Source: Winogradskyella epiphytica (GTDB lineage: Bacteria; Bacteroidota; Bacteroidia; Flavobacteriales; Flavobacteriaceae). From it: a stretch of 64,000 nucleotides of DNA. The notes under the pieces were generated by a model. It did not search any database and had not been told where the DNA came from. It saw only the letters and a program-made list of their open reading frames with translations. A program made the translations under genes and the position numbers. The stretch's first letter is position 1. Every line of letters starts with the position of its first letter. Location of the stretch: the NCBI RefSeq assembly GCF_003217215.1, contig NZ_QJTD01000002.1, positions 260,654-324,653 of the forward strand, given 5' to 3'. Below are positions 54,136-63,657 of this stretch, piece after piece.

Positions 54136-55068
54136 ATGAAAAAGTTTATAATTAATATAATTATCTTTTTTCTCATAGCCCTAGTTTTTGGTGAAGTGGT
54201 GGTGCGGATGACGCATGCTACATCTGATATACCACGAAGAACAATTGATAAATTTGGTATTCAAAAATATTATCCTAATCAGACAGGTTATTGGCAAGGT
54301 GGAAGTCATCAATGGATGATTAACAAATTAGGTTGGCCTGGTCAACTTCCGAATTCATATGATAATCTTATTGCAATTGTTGGAGACTCCTTCATTGAAA
54401 ACTTTATGAATCCAAGCGCCTGTCATCAATCCTTCATTTTAAAAAAAGAAATGCCAGCTTATAACTTTTTAGAAGCAGCAAGGTCAGGAGTCACACTTAT
54501 TGAATCATTGGAAATTAGTAAACATATAGACACATTAAATCCTAAAACAATTTTAATTCATACTGGTAGTAGTGATATTTATGAAAGCATATCTGAGATT
54601 AAATATCAAACGGATGTTACTCAATTAAGTACTGATGATAAAGTATTACAACGAGGTAAATTAAAATCACCTGGTTTGAAAAAAGTATTGTACTCTTGGA
54701 AACTTCTCTATTATTTCTACAATAGATTTCCATTAAATTTAACTATAAATTCTACTAAATCCACTGAAAATAGAACAATTGTGAGGAGTAAATTTGAAAT
54801 TCATGAAACTAGAGTAAGAATTCTTCTGGATTATATAAAAGATCATTATAATTTAGATAATAAGATTTTTGTGTTTAAGCCAAGCAGTGAAAAAGATTTG
54901 GTTGACATGTTTAAATCTTTAGGTTTAAATACAATTATACTAGATTCATCAGAAGAATCGAGTTGGACTTTTGATTATGACTCACATTGGACGTGTTACG
55001 GTCATGAGAGGGTTGCAAACCAGATTAAATTAGCTCTAATTCGTGATTTTCCAAATCTAATTAATTAA
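54136..55068 (+). CDS. SGNH-type acyltransferase/esterase partner of MBOAT
   Basis: 310 residues with an N-terminal membrane anchor (~3-22). SGNH landmarks: GDSF (83-86, nucleophile S85), HTGSSDIYE (block III region) and DSHWTCYGH (282-290) with the Asp/His pair D282/H284. The domain faces the periplasm. Together with the MBOAT it forms a likely O-acetylation system, as AlgI/AlgJ/AlgX do for alginate. The substrate polymer is unknown. Confidence 0.85.
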   Translation: MKKFIINIIIFFLIALVFGEVVVRMTHATSDIPRRTIDKFGIQKYYPNQTGYWQGGSHQWMINKLGWPGQLPNSYDNLIAIVGDSFIENFMNPSACHQSFILKKEMPAYNFLEAARSGVTLIESLEISKHIDTLNPKTILIHTGSSDIYESISEIKYQTDVTQLSTDDKVLQRGKLKSPGLKKVLYSWKLLYYFYNRFPLNLTINSTKSTENRTIVRSKFEIHETRVRILLDYIKDHYNLDNKIFVFKPSSEKDLVDMFKSLGLNTIILDSSEESSWTFDYDSHWTCYGHERVANQIKLALIRDFPNLIN

Positions 55069-55090
55069 TTTATTTATTACATGTTACTGA

Positions 55091-55672
55091 ATGATACGCA
55101 ATAAAAAAGAATATAAGCAATATTTAAAACGCGACAGACTTGCTCTAGAGATTTATAATGATGGAATCATAAATAAACTTAAAAATTTATTTTTTCCTAA
55201 CCCTATCTGGACATTTCAAAAACGAATGCGAAAACTAGAGTATTATACCAATTGCAAAAACTATGGTTTATATAAACTCTATATTTATTACCTTAAGTAT
55301 CGTTACCGAAAAATATCAATAAAATTAAATTTTTCCATTCCGATCAATGTTTTCGGCCCAGGCTTATCAATTGTCCATTATGGAACTATTGTTATTAACT
55401 TCACCTCAAGAGTTGGTGCTAATTGCAGAATGCATGCCTGTGTGAACATTGGTGCATCTGGTGGTGAGGTTCAAGGGCCCCAACTTGGAGATAATGTATA
55501 TATAGCTCCTGGAGCCAAAATATACGGAAATATTTCGATTCCAAACAACACCGCTATAGGTGCCAACGCTGTGGTTAATAAATCATTTAGTGAAGAGAAC
55601 ACCATAATTGCCGGAATTCCAGCAAAGGTAATTGGTAAAGTAGATATAAAGAAAATTATAAAATATGTATAA
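55091..55672 (+). CDS. Hexapeptide-repeat O-acetyltransferase (CysE/NodL-like)
   Basis: 193 residues. A charged N-terminal region (1-80) leads to a left-handed beta-helix with serine-acetyltransferase-like features: GPGLSIVHYGTIVIN, MHACVNIGASG, LGDNVYIAPGAKIYG and GANAVVNKSF. It acetylates a sugar hydroxyl using acetyl-CoA in the cytoplasm, so the locus has a second, cytoplasmic acetylation route beside MBOAT/SGNH. Overlaps the next gene by 8 nt. Confidence 0.85.
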   Translation: MIRNKKEYKQYLKRDRLALEIYNDGIINKLKNLFFPNPIWTFQKRMRKLEYYTNCKNYGLYKLYIYYLKYRYRKISIKLNFSIPINVFGPGLSIVHYGTIVINFTSRVGANCRMHACVNIGASGGEVQGPQLGDNVYIAPGAKIYGNISIPNNTAIGANAVVNKSFSEENTIIAGIPAKVIGKVDIKKIIKYV

Positions 55673-56600
55673 CCGAGAAGGAAAGAATATTAGAGACAGA
55701 ATCTCGGACATTTATAGAGAATCTGATTGGGGTTATTATTTATTGAGACCGTTTTATTTGCTGTACACCTTGGGGCTTAAAATAATTCCTGATAAGTTTA
55801 TTATAAAAAGTAGCTTTAAAAAGCATATGGGGTACACTTTGGATCTTGATAATCCACAAACATTAAATGAAAAAATTAATTGGCTTAAACTCTATGATAG
55901 AGATGAACTACATACACTAGTTGCGGATAAGTATAAAGTGAGAGCTTATGTTGAGAAAAAGATTGGCGCAAAATACCTCATTCCCCTACTTTATCAAACA
56001 AAAGATTCGAATAATATAAGACCTGAAAACCTACCTGACAATAATTATATAATTAAGACTAACCACGATAGTTCTGGAGGGGTAATTGTTAGAGAGTCAT
56101 CCGAGATAGATTGGAATTCGACTAGAAAACGATTTAAAAGGTTACTAAAAGAAAATCATTACTATAGCACCATTGAATGGCAATATAAGAATATTGAACC
56201 AAGAATTATTGTCGAAAAATTACTTACCAATGATGACGGTAGCATACCAGACGACTATAAGTGTCATTGCTTTAACGGTAAATTAGAGTTCGTAATGATA
56301 GATTTTGATCGTCATACCAATAAACGCACTCGTAATTTATACGATTCGAATTGGAACTTAATACCTTGTAATTGGGGACGCCCTTATGGCAGAGATGTAC
56401 CAAGACCTGAAAATTTTGAAGAGTTAAAATTTCTAGCAGAAACCTTAGCAAAAGATTTCAAATATGTAAGGGTGGACTTCTATTTGGTTAAAGGCCATAT
56501 ATATTTTGGTGAGATAACCTTTCATCATGCTTCAGGGTTTCAAAAATTTTATACGGATGAATGCGATTATAAATTCGGCCAACTGCTAAATTTAGACTAA
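55665..56600 (+). CDS. TupA-like ATP-grasp protein
   Basis: 311 residues. Matches the TupA-like ATP-grasp family: TLNEKINWLKLYDRDELHTL, then NYIIKTNHDSSGGVIVRES, VEKLL and the metal-binding GEITFHHASGF. ATP-grasp enzymes join a carboxylate to an amine or thiol through an acyl-phosphate, so it may build an amide onto a sugar or lipid-linked intermediate. In known loci these genes sit among glycosyltransferases; the exact reaction is not settled. It ends on the base where the next ATG begins. Confidence 0.85.
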   Translation: MYNREGKNIRDRISDIYRESDWGYYLLRPFYLLYTLGLKIIPDKFIIKSSFKKHMGYTLDLDNPQTLNEKINWLKLYDRDELHTLVADKYKVRAYVEKKIGAKYLIPLLYQTKDSNNIRPENLPDNNYIIKTNHDSSGGVIVRESSEIDWNSTRKRFKRLLKENHYYSTIEWQYKNIEPRIIVEKLLTNDDGSIPDDYKCHCFNGKLEFVMIDFDRHTNKRTRNLYDSNWNLIPCNWGRPYGRDVPRPENFEELKFLAETLAKDFKYVRVDFYLVKGHIYFGEITFHHASGFQKFYTDECDYKFGQLLNLD

Positions 56601-57664
56601 TGGAAGATAAAATTAAAGTATTCTTTATTTTACCAACTCTTTCAGCTGGCGGGGCGGAGCGTGTGATATCTTTCGTTGCTCAAAATATTGATGATGCAAA
56701 ATTTGATGTGCGTTTAATAATTATCGGGTTTGAGAAAGACAACAAATATAGAATTAATGGAATAAATGTCACTTACTTAAATAAATCCCGTACTTTAAAT
56801 GGTGTTTTTGATATATGTAAAATAATCCTATTAAATAAGCCACAAGTTGTTATAAGTTCCATATCGAATTTAAACGTTATGATGGGGCTTATATCTGTAT
56901 TATTTCCACGAACAATATTTATAGGTAGACACACATTTATTTTAAAGGAAGCCAAGAATAGTAATAAATCGACTTTTCAATCAATTTTTGATTATTGGGA
57001 CTTTGGAAATAAAAATTTAGATTATTTTATATGTCAATCTGAAGATATGAAACAAGGGCTTATCAATGTATATGGTATCCATAAAGATAAAATTACAGTA
57101 ATCAATAATCCTATAACAGAGACTACATTTTTTAAAGCAAATCAGTCACAACATAAAATTAAAAAATACATTACTGTAGGTAGATTAAGCCGACTCAAAG
57201 GTCATATAAGAATATTAGAAATACTTAACAAAGTAAATTTTCCATTTCATTATACCATAATTGGTGACGGAGATTTTTTTAACGACATAGTAGCTAAGGT
57301 GCATGAACTGGGCTTAGAGGAAAAGGTCGAATTTATAAATTACACTGAGAATGTATCTCAGTACTTAATTGAACACGATATGTTTTTGCAAGGATCCTAT
57401 TCTGAAGGATTTCCAAATGCTTTATTGGAAAGTTGTTCCGTAGGTACACCCGCTATAGCTTTTGATGTTCCGGGTGGCACGAAAGAAATAATTGAACATG
57501 AAGTTAATGGTTTTTTGGTAAACACGCCGGATGAATTTTTGGAATGTTTGCATGATCAGCGAATTTGGAACCCAGAAACCGTAAGAGACTCCGTTTATAA
57601 AAAATTTAATAAAGATAACATCATTCGCGATTATGAGCAATTCTTATCCAAGGTTTTAAACTAA
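56600..57664 (+). CDS. Family 4 glycosyltransferase
   Basis: 354 residues, GT-B fold. N-terminal LSAGGAERVI (14-23) and C-terminal SEGFPNALLESCSVGTPAIAF with the E-x7-E motif near 275. Starts on the last base of the upstream stop codon. A different member from the GT4 genes at 50212, 58782 and 61859. Confidence 0.88.
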   Translation: MEDKIKVFFILPTLSAGGAERVISFVAQNIDDAKFDVRLIIIGFEKDNKYRINGINVTYLNKSRTLNGVFDICKIILLNKPQVVISSISNLNVMMGLISVLFPRTIFIGRHTFILKEAKNSNKSTFQSIFDYWDFGNKNLDYFICQSEDMKQGLINVYGIHKDKITVINNPITETTFFKANQSQHKIKKYITVGRLSRLKGHIRILEILNKVNFPFHYTIIGDGDFFNDIVAKVHELGLEEKVEFINYTENVSQYLIEHDMFLQGSYSEGFPNALLESCSVGTPAIAFDVPGGTKEIIEHEVNGFLVNTPDEFLECLHDQRIWNPETVRDSVYKKFNKDNIIRDYEQFLSKVLN

Positions 57665-57712
57665 TCTGATATGATTGAATCTCATTGCAAATTCTAATCT
57701 TAATCTTCTAAA

Positions 57713-58759
57713 ATGAGCATAAAAAAGTTAGCTAAAAACATCCTTAACAAAGGTCAAACCTATATTTACCACAAGGAGCAAAACGAAGAAGCTAAAAGAA
57801 TACTGAAAATCGTAGAGACCGAAGGCAATAGACTTGACCCTTATATTAGAAATATTTGTAACGAATATTCTCTTGATGTATTTGGGGATAAAAAATATGC
57901 GCCTTGGCTATATGTTTACAGCGCATACGCTAGAGAATTTAAAGAAGGATGGATTCCGGATAATTTTTATGGAGAATATGTTGTACCAAATTTGAAGGGT
58001 GAGTATGGTAAACTATGTGATAGAAATGCCATTATAAATAAAATATTAAAAAGAACTGACTCGTTAGATATTGGTTATTACGTGAATCGATTATTTTTAA
58101 ATGCACAACATGAAATTATGCATGAAACAAAATTAAAAGATATACTTTTCGCAAAAAACGATAAAATTGTTTATAAAATTGAGAATTCATTACAAGGAAA
58201 AGGAGTGTATTTTTTCAACGAGAAGTCCTTTGACATAAATACAATTAAAAAGTTAGGGAATGGAGTTTTCCAAGAATATATAGAACAACATCCCTTTTTT
58301 GCGGAGTTTCATAAGACGTCAGTTGCAACAATTCGTCTTACATCAACGTGTGATGATTATGGAAATATTAATGTTAAAGCAGGCTATTTAAGATTTGGAC
58401 GAGGAAATGATACACATGTAATATCTAATCGACAAATGAGAATACCGATCGAAATTAATACAGGTAAACTTTTTGGAACAGCTTTTTTTCCAAAATCTCA
58501 AAGCACACAGCACTTACCAGGTAATACTATGGAATTTTCTGGAAGATCATTACCAGCATTTGAGGATTGTTTAACCGTAGTTAAAAGGCTACATAATCAT
58601 ATTCCATTCATTAGATGTATTGGTTGGGATATAATTTTAGACAAATATAATAAGGTTAAAATAATAGAGCTAAATGGAGGACATAATGGAATCAGCTTTA
58701 ATGAAATGGTACAAGGTCCATGTTTTAAAGGCTTAGGATGGGAAAAGCTAATCAAATAA
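57713..58759 (+). CDS. Sugar-transfer-associated ATP-grasp protein
   Basis: 348 residues of the family called sugar-transfer associated ATP-grasp: an N-terminal helical part, then KIENSLQGKGVYFFN (nucleotide-binding), SVATIRLTSTCDDYGN, and a C-terminal metal-binding IIELNGGHNGISFNEM. This is a second ATP-grasp protein, of a clearly different subtype from the one at 55665. It may form an amide or ester on the repeat unit; the precise role is not known to me. Confidence 0.82.
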   Translation: MSIKKLAKNILNKGQTYIYHKEQNEEAKRILKIVETEGNRLDPYIRNICNEYSLDVFGDKKYAPWLYVYSAYAREFKEGWIPDNFYGEYVVPNLKGEYGKLCDRNAIINKILKRTDSLDIGYYVNRLFLNAQHEIMHETKLKDILFAKNDKIVYKIENSLQGKGVYFFNEKSFDINTIKKLGNGVFQEYIEQHPFFAEFHKTSVATIRLTSTCDDYGNINVKAGYLRFGRGNDTHVISNRQMRIPIEINTGKLFGTAFFPKSQSTQHLPGNTMEFSGRSLPAFEDCLTVVKRLHNHIPFIRCIGWDIILDKYNKVKIIELNGGHNGISFNEMVQGPCFKGLGWEKLIK

Positions 58760-58781
58760 CTTTATCTTTTTTTTATAAACT

Positions 58782-59933
58782 ATGCTAACAGAATCTAAAA
58801 CCAAAATAAGTATACTTTGCACCTCTTTAGGAAGTGGTGGTGCTCAAAAAGTTATAAGCCTACTTCTACATAGGCTAATCCATGATTATAATGTAACGTT
58901 AGTCTTGTTTTATAATACTATCCACTTCCCTATTCCCGATGAAGTAAATGTTATAGCTTTAAATGAAGAAGGCAAAAACAATACTCACTTCATGAAATTA
59001 GTAGACTTGTTTAAGTTTATTCGAACTTACAATCGAATTATTAAACAAGAAGACATTTCTATTTCAATATCTTTCCTAGCCTTTCCTAATCTTGTTAATG
59101 GAGTAATATCAACGCGTAATAAAGAATTAAAAACTATTATTAGCGAACGTGGCTTTCCTTCTGACAACACTACTAGCAAACTATCTTATTATATTTCTAA
59201 ACTCTCCTACCCTGTTTTTTATAATAAATGTGATAAACTGTTTTCAAACTCAATTCATATCAACAAAGATTTAAAGGATAACTTCGGGATAACGATTCCC
59301 ATGGAGGTCATATATAATCCTATAGAAATACCTAAAAAACTGATTGATCCCAAAGAGTTAATCACTACTGACAAGCATTTAAACATAATTACTGCTGGAA
59401 CCTTAAATACGAGAAAAAATCAAATTATGATTATTCGAGCTTTAAATGAGAACAACACAAATGATAAGCTTACTATTTTAGGGGAAGGCCATTTATTGGG
59501 CTATCTAACCAATGAAATTGCCAAGCGTAAATTAACTAATCAAGTTTTCCTTGAAGGAAATGTGAAAAATGTTAATTCTTACTTATTACAAAGCAATTGC
59601 TTCGTTCTTTCATCTTTTACAGAAGGATTCCCAAATGCCTTAATGGAAGCCATGGCTATTGGGCTGCCCTGTATATCTACAAATTGTCTTTCTGGCCCAT
59701 TAGAACTATTAAATGATAATGAAGACATTGAACTGACGGATGGAGATTTTTACATAGGTAAATATGGACTATTGGTTAATAATGATGACCATATAGGTTT
59801 AAGTAAAGCCTTGGAGTTCTTTAGAAATAATCCTACAGAACGAGAAAGATTCAGTGCATTAAGCTTACAAAAAGCCTCAGAATATCAACTAGATAGCATA
59901 TATTCGAGGTTTAAAACATTTATACAACTCTAA
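58782..59933 (+). CDS. Family 4 glycosyltransferase
   Basis: 383 residues, GT-B fold. N-terminal SLGSGGAQKVIS and C-terminal TEGFPNALMEAMAIGLPCIS with the E-x7-E motif. The donor-binding domain includes AGTLNTRKNQIMIIRAL. It continues the operon, 22 bp after the ATP-grasp gene. Confidence 0.88.
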   Translation: MLTESKTKISILCTSLGSGGAQKVISLLLHRLIHDYNVTLVLFYNTIHFPIPDEVNVIALNEEGKNNTHFMKLVDLFKFIRTYNRIIKQEDISISISFLAFPNLVNGVISTRNKELKTIISERGFPSDNTTSKLSYYISKLSYPVFYNKCDKLFSNSIHINKDLKDNFGITIPMEVIYNPIEIPKKLIDPKELITTDKHLNIITAGTLNTRKNQIMIIRALNENNTNDKLTILGEGHLLGYLTNEIAKRKLTNQVFLEGNVKNVNSYLLQSNCFVLSSFTEGFPNALMEAMAIGLPCISTNCLSGPLELLNDNEDIELTDGDFYIGKYGLLVNNDDHIGLSKALEFFRNNPTERERFSALSLQKASEYQLDSIYSRFKTFIQL

Positions 59934-59948
59934 ATCATATATCAATTA

Positions 59949-61853
59949 ATGTGTGGAATCAACGGCATTATAACCAAAACTAATAGGAAAAAAGATATAA
60001 TTACAAATGTCTTAATTACTATGAATAATCTCATTACTCATAGAGGTCCAGATGATGATGGATTGTTTTCCGAAGAAAACGAACAGTTTTCGATTGGCAT
60101 GGCAATGCGACGATTATCCATAATTGATTTAGAATCCGGTAAACAACCTATTATTTCTGATGATAATCAAATAGTGATTGTATTTAATGGAGAAATTTAT
60201 AACTATAAAAGAATAAAATCTAAACTTGAATCTGAAGGTATGACTTTCAGCACATCAAGTGACACTGAAGTGATATTAAAAGCATATGAAAAGTATGGAA
60301 CACAATCATTTCAGTGGCTGGATGGTATGTATGCTTTTAGTATTTATGATAAAAATATTAACAAACTCTATATTGCTCGAGACTTCTTTGGTGAAAAACC
60401 ATTGTATTACACTCATACCAATAACGAATTTATATGGGCTTCAGAATTAAAATCTATTATAAAAACTATAGATTTCACTCCTAATATTTCAAAAAAAGGA
60501 CTCAACCTTTATTTTAGGTTGACATATATTCCTGCTCCGCATACAATTTACGAAAACATACTTAAGTTGGAAGCCAATCACTATATTGAATATAATTTAG
60601 CCTCTCACACCTCAACGATTCATAAAATAAACGCTGAAATAAAACCTCAAGCTTCAAACATTTCTTTTAAAGACGCTAAAGCTAAGACTAAAGAACTTGT
60701 TTATAATAGTGTTAATAGTAGATCCATTGCAGACGTAGGCTTAGGAACATTTTTATCCGGAGGTGTAGATTCTTCAATTATTTCACTTTGTCTTTCGCAA
60801 GCTACAGATAAGAAAATTGATACTTTTTCTATAGGGTTTAAAAAGGCATCTTATGATGAGACGGATAAATCTAGAGTGGTTGCAAAAATGATAAATAGTA
60901 ATCACCACGAGTTTATTATAGATGAAGATGATCTTAAAAATAATATTCACGAAATTTTAGTCAATTTTGATGAACCATTTTCTGATACGGCATCTCTACC
61001 AACGCATTTACTTTCCGAAAAAACTAAAGAACACGTTACAGTAGCATTAACCGGTGATGGTGGAGACGAAGTTTTTGGCGGGTATAATAAATACTATATT
61101 GGTAAGATGAATAATAGGTACACTAGCTTAATACCTAAAGTACTTCATAAATCAATATTAAGTTTAAGCAACAAACACCTTATTAATAAAGATGATGCTC
61201 GAGGGAAAAAATTCCAAATAAATAAACTTTTAAATGCTATTAACTATGAAGGCAACTTTTATTGGGATATTATTTCATTAGCAAATACAAATAATCAATT
61301 GAAGGAAATCATGTCTCCTGATTATTATGACAAGTCTATTTTCGAAGAATACAAAGAAACACTAGGCAAACAAAAAATAAAAACACTAACCGACTTTAGA
61401 CTTGTAGATAAAATACTTAGTTTAGAAGGAGGCATGCTAGTTAAAGTAGATAGAACTAGTATGATGAACTCATTAGAATGCAGAGCTCCTTTCTTAAATA
61501 GAGAAATTTGGGAGTTTGCAAATACTTTACCAGAAAACTATTTAATGAAAGGTTGGAACAAAAAACATATTCTAAAAGAAGCTTTTAGAGATCAGTTCCC
61601 TACAGGGTTTTTAGAAAAAAGTAAAAGTGGATTTGGCTCACCAACGGGAGATTGGTTAAGACAAAGTTTAAGAAAAGAACTTGAAAGCTACGTAGAACCA
61701 AATTTATTAAAATCACAAGGCTTATTTAATATAGAAGTAATTACCAAATTAGTTAAAGACCATCTAGATAGCAAAAAAGATAGTACTTTTAGAGTTTGGT
61801 CATTTTATTGTTTTCAAAAGTGGTATAAGTTCAATTACCTTAATAAAAATTAA
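59949..61853 (+). CDS. asnB: Asparagine-synthase-type glutamine amidotransferase
   Basis: 634 residues. The glutaminase part begins with the nucleophile Cys 2 (MCGINGIITK) and includes HRGPDDDG and FNGEIYNY. The synthase part starts ~220 and has the ATP-pyrophosphatase motif LSGGVDSS (269-276), then TGDGGDEVFGG. Such enzymes in polysaccharide loci (WbpS-like) are thought to amidate uronic acid carboxyls rather than make asparagine. It lies between GT4 genes, which supports that use here. Confidence 0.88.
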   Translation: MCGINGIITKTNRKKDIITNVLITMNNLITHRGPDDDGLFSEENEQFSIGMAMRRLSIIDLESGKQPIISDDNQIVIVFNGEIYNYKRIKSKLESEGMTFSTSSDTEVILKAYEKYGTQSFQWLDGMYAFSIYDKNINKLYIARDFFGEKPLYYTHTNNEFIWASELKSIIKTIDFTPNISKKGLNLYFRLTYIPAPHTIYENILKLEANHYIEYNLASHTSTIHKINAEIKPQASNISFKDAKAKTKELVYNSVNSRSIADVGLGTFLSGGVDSSIISLCLSQATDKKIDTFSIGFKKASYDETDKSRVVAKMINSNHHEFIIDEDDLKNNIHEILVNFDEPFSDTASLPTHLLSEKTKEHVTVALTGDGGDEVFGGYNKYYIGKMNNRYTSLIPKVLHKSILSLSNKHLINKDDARGKKFQINKLLNAINYEGNFYWDIISLANTNNQLKEIMSPDYYDKSIFEEYKETLGKQKIKTLTDFRLVDKILSLEGGMLVKVDRTSMMNSLECRAPFLNREIWEFANTLPENYLMKGWNKKHILKEAFRDQFPTGFLEKSKSGFGSPTGDWLRQSLRKELESYVEPNLLKSQGLFNIEVITKLVKDHLDSKKDSTFRVWSFYCFQKWYKFNYLNKN

Positions 61854-61858
61854 ATTGA

Positions 61859-62995
61859 ATGAATAAAAAAAGAATACTACTTATAGCCTCCTATGATGGC
61901 TCACTTATTAGTTTTAGAGGGGATTTTATAAAGCACTTAATAGCCAATCAATTCGAAGTGTTTGCTGCCGCGCCTAATTTTAAAGAAAAGGTCTCTAGAC
62001 AACTAAAAGAAATGGGGGCAAAACCAATAGAATATAAGTTACAACGTACTGGGCTTAACCCATTCAAAGACTTTGGAACGATTATGGAATTAAAATCAAT
62101 TATTAAAAATAATAAAATTGATTTAGTATTTCCATACACCGTTAAACCTGTAATCTACGGTTCTATAGCTAGTAACCTTAATAAAACATCTGTAATATCC
62201 TTAATTACTGGATTAGGTTACACCTTTTCAGGAGTGACTACCAAAGCAAAATTATTACAATGGCTAAACGAAATTTTATATAAATTTTCCATCCGAAAAA
62301 ACAAAATCATTGTCTTTCAAAATAAAGATGATCATGAATTGTTTTTAAATCGCAAAATTATAGCCAAAAGTCAAAAAGTTGAATTTGTTAGCGGGTCTGG
62401 TGTAAACCTCAACGAATACAAATTCCTAAAAAAGAAGGTTAAAGAAGAAGTTAGCTTTCTATTAGTTGCACGATTAATTAAAGAAAAAGGGATTTCCTTA
62501 TACATGGAGGCTGCCACGATATTAAAGAAGAAATACCCTAAAGTAGAGTTTCACTTAATTGGCCCAATTGAATCGGCCCCAACCGCAATTACGGAAGACG
62601 AAATTAACGACCTACACAATAAAAATATTATTAATTACCATGGTCTTCAGAAAAATATAGCTGAACATCTGCATCAGCGGGATGTTTTTGTACTTCCAAG
62701 TTATTATCGGGAAGGTTTACCTAGAACTAATTTAGAAGCATGTGCCTGTGGAAACCCAATTATAACTACAGACTCTGTAGGTTGTAGAGAATCTGTGAAA
62801 CACGGTATTAATGGTTTATTAATAGAACCACGAAATTTGAACGCTTTAATTAATGCAATGGAGTTTTTCATAACACATCCTGAAAAAATAATTGAAATGG
62901 GAGAAAATAGTAGAAAATACGCTGAAGAACGTTTCGATGTAAACATTATAAATTCTAATTTATTAAGTTTTATTAATCAAACCTTATCCAATTAA
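61859..62995 (+). CDS. Family 4 glycosyltransferase, PglA-like
   Basis: 378 residues, GT-B fold. The start (KKRILLIASYDGSLISFRGD) and a LITGLGYTFSG segment resemble the PglA-type GalNAc transferase acting on undecaprenyl-linked sugar, and C-terminal GLPRTNLEACACGNPIIT carries the E-x7-E pattern. It sits directly before the PglC-type initiating transferase, so it likely adds the second sugar. Confidence 0.85.
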   Translation: MNKKRILLIASYDGSLISFRGDFIKHLIANQFEVFAAAPNFKEKVSRQLKEMGAKPIEYKLQRTGLNPFKDFGTIMELKSIIKNNKIDLVFPYTVKPVIYGSIASNLNKTSVISLITGLGYTFSGVTTKAKLLQWLNEILYKFSIRKNKIIVFQNKDDHELFLNRKIIAKSQKVEFVSGSGVNLNEYKFLKKKVKEEVSFLLVARLIKEKGISLYMEAATILKKKYPKVEFHLIGPIESAPTAITEDEINDLHNKNIINYHGLQKNIAEHLHQRDVFVLPSYYREGLPRTNLEACACGNPIITTDSVGCRESVKHGINGLLIEPRNLNALINAMEFFITHPEKIIEMGENSRKYAEERFDVNIINSNLLSFINQTLSN

Positions 62996-63030
62996 ATGGT
63001 TAACTATAATAAATAGTGCTAGTTCTAAAT

Positions 63031-63645
63031 ATGAAATTATATCAAAACATTATTAAAAGAACCTTTGATTTTTTAGCAGCTCTTATTGGTCTATTGATTA
63101 TAGCTCCTCTATTACTGGTACTTATAATTATACTCACTATTACAAATAATGGTAAACCCTTTTTTTACCAAAAAAGAACCGGTAAGCATGGTCATATTTT
63201 TACAATAATTAAGTTAAAGACCATGACGGATAAAACTGATTCAAACGGTCAACTTTTACCAGAAATCCAAAGGATAACTAAGGTTGGTGATATATGTAGA
63301 AAGTACTCCTTGGATGAAATTCCGCAATTAATAAATATTCTTAAAGGAGATATGAGCCTGATTGGACCACGCCCTCTATTACCAAGCTATTTACCATTAT
63401 ATAATAAAACACAAAATAGAAGACATGAAGTGATGCCTGGAATTACAGGTTGGGCACAAGTAAATGGTAGAAACGCCATTAGTTGGGAGAAAAAATTTGA
63501 ATACGATGTCTATTACGTAGACAATCAATCAATTGCACTAGATTTTAAAATTCTGATTAAAACCATAGACAAAGTCATAAATAGAAAGGATATTAACAAT
63601 TCAGACAGCGTAAATATGCCCATTTTTAAAGGCACTAAAGAATAG
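63031..63645 (+). CDS. PglC/WcaJ-type initiating sugar-1-phosphate transferase
   Basis: About 204 residues from ATG 63031 (MKLYQNIIKRTFDFLAAL); a GTG 15 nt upstream is possible. One N-terminal re-entrant or membrane helix (~9-37), then the bacterial sugar transferase core: KLKTM, RKYSLDEIPQLINILKGDMS, IGPRPLL and TGWAQVNGRN. It transfers a sugar-1-phosphate onto undecaprenyl phosphate, starting repeat-unit assembly. The short form with one membrane segment is the PglC type. Last gene of the operon; its end is 12 bp from the convergent HAD gene. Confidence 0.93.
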   Translation: MKLYQNIIKRTFDFLAALIGLLIIAPLLLVLIIILTITNNGKPFFYQKRTGKHGHIFTIIKLKTMTDKTDSNGQLLPEIQRITKVGDICRKYSLDEIPQLINILKGDMSLIGPRPLLPSYLPLYNKTQNRRHEVMPGITGWAQVNGRNAISWEKKFEYDVYYVDNQSIALDFKILIKTIDKVINRKDINNSDSVNMPIFKGTKE

Positions 63646-63657
63646 TTATACCATAAT

